64,000 nt of DNA from Pseudomonadota bacterium (GCA_018241505.1 JAFEDS010000004.1:62001-126000), one strand, 5' to 3'. Counted from the first letter of the stretch, positions 17,082 to 25,787 are shown. Made by a program: numbers and translations. Notes: generated by a model from the letters alone, not told the origin.

Positions 17082-19223
17082 TCACTCCAAACGCGTGGAA
17101 AGCTGGACGCCATAGGTACGCGGCTTGCCGTATGTGACACTGGCCTGTCCAAGCAACCCGCCGAGCGGGGCACCCCGGTCCGTGATGTAGGTCCTGTCCG
17201 CGATGTTGTCCACCCACAGTTGCACGCGCAGCAAATCCCTGGCGGTGGCATAAGTGAGGCGCGCGTTGACGAGCGAATAGCCCGGCACGGGATCATTGGT
17301 ACCGTTGGATGCAGCCGCCAGATAGTCGGAGCGGTAGTTGTATTCCCCGCGCAGGGTAAGGCTGCCCGTACCCACCGGAATACGATAGTCCGCCCCGAAG
17401 CTCGCAGTCGCTTTGGGAGCGTCGGGGACTCTCGAGCTGGTGCCGGCATCGAACCTGTCGAATTTGGCGTCGTTGTAAGCCGCCGCGAGTGTTACGTCCA
17501 GTCCGCGGATGAGCGCGGCGGCAGCATCCATTTCGACGCCCCTGATGGTGGCGCTCTGTGCGTTGGCGATAATGAAGCCGCCAATCGGACTCAGGATGCT
17601 CACCTGCATGTCCTTGTAGTCCATGTTATAGAAGGAGATATTGCCGCGAACACGCTGTGCCGTGTCCTCGGCCTTCACCCCGATCTCGTAGTTGGTCATC
17701 TTTTCCGGCGCGAATCCGAGCTGCGGGTTGCTCACGAAGTCGGCATTGAAGCCGCCACCCTTGAAGCCCCGTGATACTGAAACGTAACCATTGACGATCG
17801 GATTGAACTTGTACACCAGGCTCCCGGTGGGCGTGAAGTTCGAATCTGAGCGCGTGTAGCGTTGCGCCGGCGTGATGCTGATGATGCCGAAGGGAGGCAG
17901 TCCGTTCAGTTCGAACAGGAGGTTCTTCCGTTCATCCGTATAGCGGCCGCCGGCTGTCAGCGTCAGAGCATCGGTGATTGAATAGTCGGCCTGCGCGAAT
18001 GCGGCATAGTCGTGCGTGTTCAATAGGCCGTACAGCGAGGCCGCCAGGTCAACGGGCGCCAATCCTCCCGCCGGTGCCGTGGTGATCCGGTCGGTGAGTG
18101 CGTGTTGGTTGTAGTAGTACACGCCGGCGACATAGCGGAAGCGACCCGTGCCTGGCGAGGCGACCCGCAGTTCCTGCGTGAACTGCCGCTCGTTATCCTT
18201 GAAATGCGAGAACAGCAGCGGGGCGGCGGTCTGGTCGTCATCCGACAGGAATTCCTCTTCATTCCAGCGCTGCGCCGTTATGGAGGTGATCGTTGTTCCG
18301 CCTGGAAGAGTGTAGACGGCGTTCAGCGACATGCCGTAGATGCTTCGCTGGGAGAAGACGGGTGCATCGACGCTGATCTGGCGCGGATTTGCGATTGCAT
18401 CGGTGCCGAAACCCGCTGTCACTGTTTCGATGTTCGGCCGCAACCCCTCTTTCAGTCCGTCGAACGACAGGTTCACGTCCCACGATTCGTTCGGCTTGAA
18501 ACGCAGTTGCGCCCGGCCGCCGTAGTCGTTCTTGTTCCAGTAGCGCTTGCCGTTGACGACGTTGGTCTGGATTCCATTGCGGTAGGTCTTGTAGACGCTG
18601 ACTCCACCGAACACAGTATCGTCCACCAGCGGTCCTGAGATCGAGCCGGCGGCGCGCGCCAGATCGAAGTTGCCGATCTCGGCCTCGCCGAGGATGCGTA
18701 CGTCCTTGTCCGGTTTGCGGGTGGTGATGTTGATGGCACCGCCAATGGCATTCTTACCGAACAGTGAGCCCTGCGGGCCCTTGAGAACCTCCAGTCCCTG
18801 CACGTCCAGTAGCTCCGAGCTCCACGCGACGGGACGCCCCGTGTACACGCCGTCGATGTACTCGGTAATTCCGCTTTCGAAGCCAGCGTTGCGGGTATCG
18901 CTCGAGACGCCCCGGATCGACACGAGCGGGCTTATGTTCGACTCGGGCCCCACCTGGATCATGTTCGGGATGTAGCCGTCGAGCTCGCGAAAATCGCGCG
19001 CGCCCATCTTATCGATCTGATCCGCTGAGAGCGTCGTTATGGAGATGGGCACGTCGCGCACGTCTTCGGCGCGCTTGCGTGCCGTGACGATGATTTCACT
19101 CAGGACCGCGGGACTCTCGTCACTCTCGGATTCCGCCGCTCGCAGCACTGGAGTCGCTACCGAGAATGCCCCCAGGGTCACGATCGCAAGGCCGAAGGTC
19201 GGATTGGTCAGTCTGTACCGCAT
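17082..19223 (-). CDS. TonB-dependent outer-membrane receptor
   Basis: The 713-residue product has a signal peptide (cleavage expected after ATPVLRA), a plug domain beginning SEIIVTARKRAEDVRDVPIS and containing LEVLKGPQGSLFGKNAIGGAINI, and a beta-barrel ending with the usual aromatic/hydrophobic strand GVQLSTRLE. This IIVTARKRAE subgroup is common near aromatic or terpenoid catabolic genes. The ATG at 19223 has a GGGGG site; an ATG 24 bp earlier lacks one. It is the first gene of a leftward operon with the S9 peptidase, under operator E. It probably imports the pathway substrate across the outer membrane; CarD-like receptors play that part in car clusters. Confidence 0.93.
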   Translation of the reverse strand: MRYRLTNPTFGLAIVTLGAFSVATPVLRAAESESDESPAVLSEIIVTARKRAEDVRDVPISITTLSADQIDKMGARDFRELDGYIPNMIQVGPESNISPLVSIRGVSSDTRNAGFESGITEYIDGVYTGRPVAWSSELLDVQGLEVLKGPQGSLFGKNAIGGAINITTRKPDKDVRILGEAEIGNFDLARAAGSISGPLVDDTVFGGVSVYKTYRNGIQTNVVNGKRYWNKNDYGGRAQLRFKPNESWDVNLSFDGLKEGLRPNIETVTAGFGTDAIANPRQISVDAPVFSQRSIYGMSLNAVYTLPGGTTITSITAQRWNEEEFLSDDDQTAAPLLFSHFKDNERQFTQELRVASPGTGRFRYVAGVYYYNQHALTDRITTAPAGGLAPVDLAASLYGLLNTHDYAAFAQADYSITDALTLTAGGRYTDERKNLLFELNGLPPFGIISITPAQRYTRSDSNFTPTGSLVYKFNPIVNGYVSVSRGFKGGGFNADFVSNPQLGFAPEKMTNYEIGVKAEDTAQRVRGNISFYNMDYKDMQVSILSPIGGFIIANAQSATIRGVEMDAAAALIRGLDVTLAAAYNDAKFDRFDAGTSSRVPDAPKATASFGADYRIPVGTGSLTLRGEYNYRSDYLAAASNGTNDPVPGYSLVNARLTYATARDLLRVQLWVDNIADRTYITDRGAPLGGLLGQASVTYGKPRTYGVQLSTRLE

Positions 19224-19265
19224 GAAGCCCCCGATAATTTCGTTCATATAGTGATCGGAACCTCT

Positions 19266-19283
19266 CAATACGAACAAGTATGG
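19266..19283 (-). promoter_or_regulatory. island operator E on the promoter of the TonB receptor operon
   Basis: On the minus strand the site reads CCATACTTGTTCGTATTG and covers the -10 CATACT (19277-19282). The -35 TTGACC is at 19300-19305 with a 17-bp spacer. Leader to the ATG about 47 nt. Confidence 0.78.
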
Positions 19284-19386
19284 ATCTACCATCACACGTG
19301 GTCAATTCCCAGGTACCGAAAAGTGCGAGAAAAGGCTGAGACTGACGCTGCGATAGCCCTCAGTTGCACAGGCGCGGAGCACTGAT

Positions 19387-19404
19387 GCATACTGAATGGT
19401 ATGG
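19387..19404 (+). promoter_or_regulatory. island operator F, overlapping the start codon of the oxygenase beta subunit
   Basis: GCATACTGAATGGTATGG covers a -10 CATACT (19388-19393) with a -35 TTGCAC at 19364-19369 (18-bp spacer). The predicted transcription start falls at about 19400, next to the ATG at 19401, so the site reaches into the coding region. Confidence 0.7.
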
Positions 19405-19907
19405 TCATTCAGGAATGGTATGGCGAGGTCGAGCGGTTTCTGTACCGCGAGGCCCGGTTGCTGGACTCGGGCGAGTTCGAGTCGTGGCTCGGTTTACTGG
19501 CGCCCGACATCCACTACTGGATGCCCGTCGTGGAGAACCGGGCGCGGGAAGATGCCAACGGCGCCTACGGTCCGGAGCGGATGGCGTACTTCGACGATCG
19601 TCTCCCGGACCTGAAGCGAAGGGTCGAGAGGTACTGCGCACGTACGGCCTGGTCCGAGAATCCGCCCACGCGGCACGTGCACGTCATTTCCAACATTGAG
19701 GTGGAACCGGCGCAGCGCAATGACGAGGTCATCGCGCATTCGGTGTTCGTCAACTATCGCAATCGCGGCGAACGGGACGAGGACGTTCTGTTCGGTCGGC
19801 GCCGGGACATCCTGTGCCGGCAAGAGGGCTCGTGGCTGCTGGCGCGGCGCAGGATCGTCATAGCCCAGAACGTATTGCTCGCCAAGAACATCAACACTTT
19901 CTTCTGA
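19401..19907 (+). CDS. aromatic-ring-hydroxylating dioxygenase, beta subunit
   Basis: The 168-residue protein shows the NTF2-like beta subunit pattern: VERFLYREARLLDSGEF at the start, IHYWMPV, and the closing RRRIVIAQNVLLAKNINTFF. It gives the alpha-3/beta-3 oxygenase its structural half and has no cofactor. The matching alpha subunit is 4.4 kb away at 13701. The only plausible in-frame start is the ATG at 19401, which has no ribosome binding site at a normal distance and sits inside operator F, so the mRNA may be leaderless. It begins the operon with the dihydrodiol dehydrogenase and lower-pathway genes. Confidence 0.85.
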   Translation: MVIQEWYGEVERFLYREARLLDSGEFESWLGLLAPDIHYWMPVVENRAREDANGAYGPERMAYFDDRLPDLKRRVERYCARTAWSENPPTRHVHVISNIEVEPAQRNDEVIAHSVFVNYRNRGERDEDVLFGRRRDILCRQEGSWLLARRRIVIAQNVLLAKNINTFF

Positions 19908-19908
19908 T

Positions 19909-20733
19909 ATGGCTATGGGATGGCTGAAAGACACGGTCGCACTGGTGACCGGCGGTGGCAACGGAATCGGACTGGCCGTGGCCCGGCGCTTCCTGGCGGA
20001 GGGGGCGCGGGTCGCGGTGTTGGATCGGGATGTCAGCGCCATTGAGCGCCTGAATGAGAGCGCCCGCGAGCCGATTCTCGCGGTGCGCGGGGATGTGCTG
20101 TCCATCGAGGATGGCGAGCGTGCACTGCATGAAGTCTCGGCAGCGTATGGGCGACTGGATGTATTCGTCGGCAATGCCGGCATCTTCGATTTTTTTCGCC
20201 CCTTCGAGAGCCTGGATTGCCGGCAACTGGCGGCGGGATTTGACGAAATCTTCGGTGTCAATGTGAAGGCGTATCTGCTCGGAGCGCGAATCGTGGCGTC
20301 CGCGCTGCGCGCGACTCGTGGATCGATGATCTTCACGGTTTCCAACAGCGGATTCTATGCAGGAGGCGGTGGAGCACTGTATGTGTCGTCGAAACACGCG
20401 GTCGTTGGATTGATTCGCCAGCTCGCCTTCGAGCTGGCACCGGATGTCCGTGTCAACGGAGTCGCCCCGGGAGGCACGCTGACCGGCCTGTCCGGGGCCG
20501 GATCGCTCGATCTGGCGGGGCACGAACTGCGAGACCAACCTGACATCGCCGCCGCGGTCGCGAAGCATGTGCCCCTCGGCTTCATGGCCGATCCGGAAGA
20601 CCACACAGGCCACTACGTGTTACTCGCCTCGAAAGTCAATTCACGCGCGACGACAGGGGCCATCTTGATGAGCGACGGTGGTATGGAAGTGCGGGGCGGC
20701 GGGCGCCGGCGCGGTGGTCAGATGCATGGCTGA
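19909..20733 (+). CDS. cis-dihydrodiol dehydrogenase (BphB/NahB-like SDR)
   Basis: This 274-residue short-chain dehydrogenase has the NAD-binding TGGGNGIG, the NAG motif, and the catalytic Ser/Tyr/Lys in SNSGFYAGGGGALYVSSK. The length and the FYAGGGGALYVSSKHAVVGL region match cis-2,3-dihydrodiol dehydrogenases that rearomatise the oxygenase product to a catechol. It starts one base after the beta-subunit stop, which fits this step. Its last codons overlap the next gene by 8 bp. A role on another secondary alcohol is possible but less likely given the context. Confidence 0.88.
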   Translation: MAMGWLKDTVALVTGGGNGIGLAVARRFLAEGARVAVLDRDVSAIERLNESAREPILAVRGDVLSIEDGERALHEVSAAYGRLDVFVGNAGIFDFFRPFESLDCRQLAAGFDEIFGVNVKAYLLGARIVASALRATRGSMIFTVSNSGFYAGGGGALYVSSKHAVVGLIRQLAFELAPDVRVNGVAPGGTLTGLSGAGSLDLAGHELRDQPDIAAAVAKHVPLGFMADPEDHTGHYVLLASKVNSRATTGAILMSDGGMEVRGGGRRRGGQMHG

Positions 20734-21706
20734 CGTACCCACAACTTCCGGGGTCCCACCGGCAGGCGGCCCAGACACATCGACCCTGGACAAGCTGCGC
20801 GGCTCCCTGCGCCTGCCGGTGGTTGTAGCGCCGATGTTTCTCATCTCCAGTCCGCAACTGGTGACGGCAGCCTGTAAAGCGGGCGTCATAGGCTCGTTTC
20901 CCGCGCCCAATGCGCGCACGCTGGCGGATCTGGAGGCGTGGCTGGATGCGATCGTCAGTCTGAGAGAAGCGGACTACGCCTGTTGGGCAGTTAACTTGCT
21001 GGTTCACCCCAGTAATACCCGCCTTCAGGAAGAGCTGAACCTGATTCGCCGCTACCAGCCGCCGCTGGTCATCAGCGCATTGGGTTCGCCACGCCCCATC
21101 GTGGACGCGATCCACTCATACGGCGGAACGGTATTCGGAGATGTGACGAGTCCCACGATGGCGCGCAAGGCCATTGCCGCCGGCGCTGATGGGCTGATCC
21201 TGGTGTGCGCCGGAGCAGGCGGGCACACGGGACAATATTCGCCATTCGCCTTCATTCGAGAGGTGCGTCGCTTCTGGCGGGGCCCCCTCGTTGCGGCTGG
21301 CGCGATCTCGGATGCCAGGAGCATTCTCGCTGCCCAGTTGCTTGGCGCCGACCTCGTCTACATGGGGACTCGATTCATTGCCACACCCGAGAGCATGGCG
21401 AGTGATGACTATCGCCGGATGCTGATTGAATCTGGGATGGAGGACATCGTTCGAACGAGCGCGGTGACTGGGGTCGAGGCGAACTTCATGCGCGCGAGCC
21501 TGTATCAAGCGGGCTTTAATGACGCGATGCTGACGCGAGCGAGCAAAGTTGATTTTTCCTCCGAGCGGCTGGGCGATGTGAAAGCCTGGAAGCAGATCTG
21601 GGGAGCCGGGCAGGGCGTGAGTTGCGTCGACAAAGTTTGCACCGTTGCTCAGATCGTGGCGGATCTCACCGCTGAATACGAAGCCCTGGGAGGTGGCCGT
21701 GGCTGA
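20726..21706 (+). CDS. nitronate monooxygenase-like FMN enzyme
   Basis: The 326-residue TIM-barrel flavoprotein has the family motifs VVVAPMFLISSPQLV, GDVTSPTMARKAIAAGADG, CAGAGGHTGQ and GADLVYMGTRFIATPES (phosphate of FMN). Known members oxidise alkyl nitronates such as propionate 3-nitronate, but many clustered homologues have other, unknown roles, including double-bond reduction. The ATG at 20726 overlaps the dehydrogenase gene. Its presence between the dihydrodiol dehydrogenase and the hydratase suggests it acts on a pathway intermediate; a nitro-group substrate cannot be assumed. Confidence 0.8.
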   Translation: MADVPTTSGVPPAGGPDTSTLDKLRGSLRLPVVVAPMFLISSPQLVTAACKAGVIGSFPAPNARTLADLEAWLDAIVSLREADYACWAVNLLVHPSNTRLQEELNLIRRYQPPLVISALGSPRPIVDAIHSYGGTVFGDVTSPTMARKAIAAGADGLILVCAGAGGHTGQYSPFAFIREVRRFWRGPLVAAGAISDARSILAAQLLGADLVYMGTRFIATPESMASDDYRRMLIESGMEDIVRTSAVTGVEANFMRASLYQAGFNDAMLTRASKVDFSSERLGDVKAWKQIWGAGQGVSCVDKVCTVAQIVADLTAEYEALGGGRG

Positions 21707-22487
21707 TATCGAAGGCGCTGCGCTGGAAATCCGTCGTGCCCGGGAATCGCGTGTTCCCTGCGGGCCCGTGACCGCTGGCTTCGGCTTGCGCACCGTCGAG
21801 GATGCCTACGCCGTGCAAGCGGTCAATGCCCGGACGTGGTCGGCGGGAGGGCGCCGGATCGTCGGGCGTAAGATCGGCCTGACGTCCGCCGCCGTTCAGG
21901 CACAAATGGGAATCGATCAGCCCGATTTCGGCTCGTTGTTCGCCGATATGCACTATGCGGACGGCGCTGTGCTGGACAGCCAGTCTCTAATTCAGCCGCG
22001 TGCGGAAGCCGAGATCGCTCTCGTGCTGGAGCGGGATTGCCCCGAGCCGGACCTGTCTGTCGCGGCGCTGGCTCTGCGCGTCGCCTATCTCACTGCCGCT
22101 ATTGAGGTCGTGGACAGCGCAATTGCAGACTGGCGGATCGGTCTGCTCGATACGATCGCCGATAACGCTTCCTCCGGAGTCTACGTGCTGGGTACGGAGT
22201 GCGTTCCGCTCCGCGGCACCGATCTGCGACTTTGTGGGATGGTGATGGAAAAGAATGGCATCGTCGTCTCGACGGGTGTCGGCGCCGCATGCCTAGGTCA
22301 TCCATTGAATGCCGCGCTGTGGCTGGCAAGGAAGATGGCCGTTTTGGGTAACATGCTGCACGCGGGTGACGTCATACTCACGGGGGCACTGGGTCCAATG
22401 GTGTCAGTCGGTCCGAACGACTCAATTTCCGTCGAGATCGCGGGTTGCGGCGTGGCTAGGGCGCGCTTCTTGGCTGGCGCCGCGTGA
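21699..22487 (+). CDS. bphH: 2-oxopent-4-enoate (2-hydroxypenta-2,4-dienoate) hydratase
   Basis: The 262-residue protein is of the MhpD/BphH/XylJ hydratase family, adding water to 2-hydroxypenta-2,4-dienoate to give 4-hydroxy-2-oxovalerate. Visible family segments are GRKIGLTSAAVQAQMGIDQPDFG, the acidic metal ligands in AEAEIALVLE, and GDVILTGALGPM near the end. The GTG at 21699 is favoured, with GGGAGG five bases upstream; the alternative at 21693 overlaps that site. It supplies the aldolase encoded at 3871 on the opposite strand, so one linear pathway is split between two operons. Confidence 0.9.
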   Translation: MADIEGAALEIRRARESRVPCGPVTAGFGLRTVEDAYAVQAVNARTWSAGGRRIVGRKIGLTSAAVQAQMGIDQPDFGSLFADMHYADGAVLDSQSLIQPRAEAEIALVLERDCPEPDLSVAALALRVAYLTAAIEVVDSAIADWRIGLLDTIADNASSGVYVLGTECVPLRGTDLRLCGMVMEKNGIVVSTGVGAACLGHPLNAALWLARKMAVLGNMLHAGDVILTGALGPMVSVGPNDSISVEIAGCGVARARFLAGAA

Positions 22488-24040
22488 ACGCGCCGATGGA
22501 AAATCAGCTCCGCAGTGGCGGGCGAACTCTGTCTCGTAATGAGCTGATGGATCGTGCCGCCAAGGCCGCCGCAGTCCTGGCCGGGTTCGGAATCCGGGCG
22601 GGTGACACCGTTGCGATGTTCCTGCGCAACGACTTCGCGATGTTCGAGGTGAGCTTCGCCGCGAAATGGCTCGGTGCATTCCCCGTGGCGATGAATTGGC
22701 ACTACACCGCTTCCGAAGCGCGATTTCTGCTGGAGGATTCGGGTGCGAAGGTGGTGGTCGTGCATGCCGACCTGTTGGAGCCGATTCTCGCAGCGGCAAC
22801 ACCCGGAACGACGCTGCTGGTCGTCACGACTCCAGTGGAAATCCGCGCCGCCTACGATGTCAGTCTGGAGCGATCCCTCGTTCCGGCCGGCATGCTCGAT
22901 TGGGACGTCTGTCTCGAGAGCAAGACGCCAGTTCCCGCTTCGCCGATCGGCTTTCCCGGCACGGTCATCTACACCTCCGGCACTACGGGCCATGCGAAGG
23001 GAGTACGGCGCGCGCCGCCGACCCCAGAGCAGGCGCAACGGTGGATGGAAATGGGCAAGGTGGGGTTCGGTTTGACCCCCGATCTCATCGCGGATGGAAT
23101 TGTCACGCTGATCACGGGGCCGATGTATCACAGCGCACCGAACACCTACGCGTTCGTGTCGATCCAGATGGGTGCGAAGGTGATTCTCATGCCGCGGTTC
23201 GATGCGCAAAGCCTTCTCGAGTTGATTGAGCACCACCGGGTCACGCACCTGCACATGGTGCCTGTCATGTTCAACCGGCTTCTGAAGCTCCCTGCTGCGA
23301 CGCGCTCGAAGCATGACTTGTCCTCCCTGAAATTTGTAATCCACGGCGCCGCGCCATGTCCGTCCACCGTCAAGCGCCAGATGATCGAGTGGTGGGGGCC
23401 GGTGATCAACGAATACTACGCCTCGACCGAAACCGGTCTCGTTGCGCTGTGTTCGTCCGCTGACTGGCTCGCCCATCCGGGCACCGTGGGCCGGGCGATC
23501 CCACATGCGAACATCCGTGTAGTCGACGAGAACGGCCGCGATGTGCCGGCGGGCACTGTTGGAGAGGTCATCTGCGCGCTCGAGGGGATCGCGGACTTTA
23601 CCTACCACGGAGATGACGCCAAGCGCCATCGCATCCGTCGCGACGATCTGGTCACGCTCGGCGATGTCGGCTATCTGGATTGCGACGGCTTCCTTTATCT
23701 GTGCGATCGGGCCAACGACATGATTATTTCCGGAGGTGTCAACATCTATCCGGCGGAGATCGAGGCCCTGCTCGCGCAGGTGCCGGGAGTCGCGGATTGC
23801 GCGGTGTTTGGTATTCCCGATGAAGAGTTCGGCGAGTCGGTGTATGCCACCATCGAGCGCCAGCCCGGGAGTGCGGTTACGGCAGCCGACGTGCGCGCAT
23901 TTCTGAGCGGGCGGATCGCGTCCTTCAAGATTCCGAAGCGAATCGAATTCGGGAGCTCGTTGCCGCGCGAAGACTCCGGCAAGATTTTCAAGCGCAAGTT
24001 GCGCGAGCCGTTCTGGCAAGGTCTCGCGCGCCGCATCTGA
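22484..24040 (+). CDS. acyl-CoA synthetase (AMP-dependent ligase)
   Basis: This 518-residue ANL-superfamily ligase activates a carboxylic acid with ATP and CoA. Motifs seen are the P-loop VIYTSGTTGHAKGV, YYASTETG, GDVGYLDCDGF and the hinge region DMIISGGVNIYPAEIEA, plus the catalytic lysine in REDSGKIFKRKLR. The GTG start overlaps the hydratase stop as GTGA. Likely substrates are the acid released by the meta-cleavage hydrolase or an aryl-alkanoate from the ThDP/aldehyde dehydrogenase route; the enoyl-CoA hydratase and acryloyl-CoA reductase-like genes downstream would then take over. Confidence 0.9.
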   Translation: MNAPMENQLRSGGRTLSRNELMDRAAKAAAVLAGFGIRAGDTVAMFLRNDFAMFEVSFAAKWLGAFPVAMNWHYTASEARFLLEDSGAKVVVVHADLLEPILAAATPGTTLLVVTTPVEIRAAYDVSLERSLVPAGMLDWDVCLESKTPVPASPIGFPGTVIYTSGTTGHAKGVRRAPPTPEQAQRWMEMGKVGFGLTPDLIADGIVTLITGPMYHSAPNTYAFVSIQMGAKVILMPRFDAQSLLELIEHHRVTHLHMVPVMFNRLLKLPAATRSKHDLSSLKFVIHGAAPCPSTVKRQMIEWWGPVINEYYASTETGLVALCSSADWLAHPGTVGRAIPHANIRVVDENGRDVPAGTVGEVICALEGIADFTYHGDDAKRHRIRRDDLVTLGDVGYLDCDGFLYLCDRANDMIISGGVNIYPAEIEALLAQVPGVADCAVFGIPDEEFGESVYATIERQPGSAVTAADVRAFLSGRIASFKIPKRIEFGSSLPREDSGKIFKRKLREPFWQGLARRI

Positions 24041-24053
24041 CAGCGAGACGCGT

Positions 24054-25709
24054 ATGAATGCTGCATATCCTTTCCAACCGGTTCCTCTGAGTGGTGGCGA
24101 TGCCATCGTTCAGGCCTTGATTGCGCATGGAGTCGACACTGTTTTTGGCCTGCCTGGTGCGCAGACATACGGCCTCTTCGATGCCCTGTATCGGGTGCGC
24201 GACCGGATCCGAGTAGTCGAAACGCGACACGAGCAGGCAGCAGCGTACATGGCCTTCGGCTACGCGCGTTCAACCGGCCGGGCTGCGGTCTATACGGTTG
24301 TACCGGGTCCTGGAGTTCTCAACACGACCGCGGCACTGTGCACGGCGTTTGGCTGCAACATGCCGGTTTTGTGTCTCACGGGCCAGGTGCCTTCCGCATA
24401 CATCGGCAAGGGCCGCGGTCATCTGCACGAGCTGCCCGACCAGCTCGGTACCTTGCGGACACTGGTGAAGTGGGCCGAAAGGATCAACCGGCCGCAGGAA
24501 GCGGGTGGACTGGTTGCCGAAGCATTCCGGCAGATGATGTCCGGCCGCCAAGGTCCGGCCGCGCTGGAGACGCCGTGGGATGTCTTTGGCGCGGTCGAAG
24601 AGGTTTCTCCAGTTTCTTCCCCCGTCGTTGAGGTCGCCCCCGAGTTGGATTATGACCAACTCGCGCCGGTGGCCGATGTGATCGCCCAATCGCGCCGGCC
24701 GATGTTGATGGTGGGCGGCGGGGCGGTTGATGCGAGTGCCCAGGTGCTGGAGCTTGCGCGATTGCTGCGTGCGCCTGTTGTCGCCTTTCGCAGCGGTCGT
24801 GGGATTGTGCCCGAGGATTCGGAATGGTCCGCCTCCATTGTCGGCGCGTACAAGCTCTGGCCGGAGACCGATCTGCTGATTGGGATCGGGTCGCGGCTGG
24901 AGGTTCCATTCATGCGCTGGCCCTATCGCCCGCCGGGCCTGCGCTGCGTGCGACTCGATATCGATCCGCGAGAGCGGACTCGTCTGAACGTGGACGCCGA
25001 TCTCCTGGCCGACGCGCGTGTTGGCCTCGACGCGCTTCTGAAGGTCCTGAAGGCGCGTAGGCTCGCGGCGGAAGATCGGCTTCCGGCGATAGCTGCGGCT
25101 CGGGGGGAAGCAGAGAAGGACATCGGCGCTATTCAGCCGCACGCAGCCTATCTTGCGGCCATTCGCCGGGCTTTACCGCGCGACGGACTCTTCGTCGAAG
25201 AGCTGTGCCAGGCCGGATTCACCTCCTACTTTGCGTTTCCCGTGTACGCGCCCCGGACCTATCTCTCCAGCGGTTATCAGGGCACGCTGGGATTTGGATT
25301 CATGACCGCGCTGGGCGCGAAAGTGGCTCATCCCGACAAGGCCGTTGTGTCCGTGACCGGTGACGGCGGGTTCCTGTTCGGCGCTTCGGAGCTGGCGACC
25401 GCCGTTCGGCACCGTATCGGAGTTGTCACGGTCGTGTTCGACAATTCAGCATACGGTAACGTACGTCGAGACCAGCAGAATCAATACGGCGGGCGGCTTC
25501 TGGGCGCGGAGCTGAAGAGTCCGGATTTCGTTCGGCTGAGCGACTCGTTCGGTGCGCTCGCGCTGCGCGCCGGTTCGCCGGACGAGCTGGAAAAAGCGCT
25601 GAGAATTGCGCTTTCTCAGGATCTTCCCGCGGTCATTCACGTTCCGGTCGATCCCGATGATGAGGTTTCACCGTGGCCCCTGATTCATCCGCGGCCGCCT
25701 GTCGGGTAA
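24054..25709 (+). CDS. thiamine-diphosphate-dependent enzyme (acetolactate synthase / 2-oxo acid decarboxylase superfamily)
   Basis: The 551-residue protein has the three-domain ThDP layout: an N-terminal Pyr domain with the catalytic Glu in VVETRHEQAAAYMA, a middle domain with PMLMVGGGAV, and a C-terminal PP domain with the Mg/ThDP motif GDGGFLFGASELATAV...DNSAYGN. Substrate type is not evident: decarboxylase of an aromatic 2-oxo acid, benzoylformate-like decarboxylase or carboligase all fit. It is the last gene before operator G. Paired with the aminotransferase at 10153 and the aldehyde dehydrogenase at 32350 it would complete an Ehrlich-type side-chain degradation. Confidence 0.85.
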   Translation: MNAAYPFQPVPLSGGDAIVQALIAHGVDTVFGLPGAQTYGLFDALYRVRDRIRVVETRHEQAAAYMAFGYARSTGRAAVYTVVPGPGVLNTTAALCTAFGCNMPVLCLTGQVPSAYIGKGRGHLHELPDQLGTLRTLVKWAERINRPQEAGGLVAEAFRQMMSGRQGPAALETPWDVFGAVEEVSPVSSPVVEVAPELDYDQLAPVADVIAQSRRPMLMVGGGAVDASAQVLELARLLRAPVVAFRSGRGIVPEDSEWSASIVGAYKLWPETDLLIGIGSRLEVPFMRWPYRPPGLRCVRLDIDPRERTRLNVDADLLADARVGLDALLKVLKARRLAAEDRLPAIAAARGEAEKDIGAIQPHAAYLAAIRRALPRDGLFVEELCQAGFTSYFAFPVYAPRTYLSSGYQGTLGFGFMTALGAKVAHPDKAVVSVTGDGGFLFGASELATAVRHRIGVVTVVFDNSAYGNVRRDQQNQYGGRLLGAELKSPDFVRLSDSFGALALRAGSPDELEKALRIALSQDLPAVIHVPVDPDDEVSPWPLIHPRPPVG

Positions 25710-25745
25710 AGCCGTCCGCGCGTTGACTCGAGCTCACACCAAAGA

Positions 25746-25763
25746 CCATACTATTGAGTACTG
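25746..25763 (+). promoter_or_regulatory. island operator G on the promoter of the amide-hydrolysis operon
   Basis: CCATACTATTGAGTACTG covers the -10 CATACT (25747-25752); one half reads GTAC in place of GTAT. The -35 TTGACT is at 25723-25728 with an 18-bp spacer. Leader about 29 nt with the strong site AGGGGAGAGGG. Confidence 0.72.
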
Positions 25764-25787
25764 AGATACACCAGGGGAGAGGGCCTG

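Noticed and set aside
19385..19699. ATG at 19385 with a GGAG at ideal distance, in another frame
   Set aside because: That frame gives an Arg/Gly-rich product without similarity to anything, while the frame from 19401 encodes a full oxygenase beta subunit. A short upstream-type reading frame cannot be excluded, but it would precede the predicted transcription start.
20726..21706. Reading the nitronate monooxygenase-like gene as proof of a nitroaromatic substrate
   Set aside because: The family has many members of unknown function, no nitroreductase or nitrite-handling gene is nearby, and all other genes point to amide or amine nitrogen.
22298..24106. Long 602-codon open frame opposite the CoA ligase
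   Set aside because: It mirrors the real ligase gene in a GC-rich antisense frame; the product is Arg/His-rich with no domain, while the plus strand has all ligase motifs.
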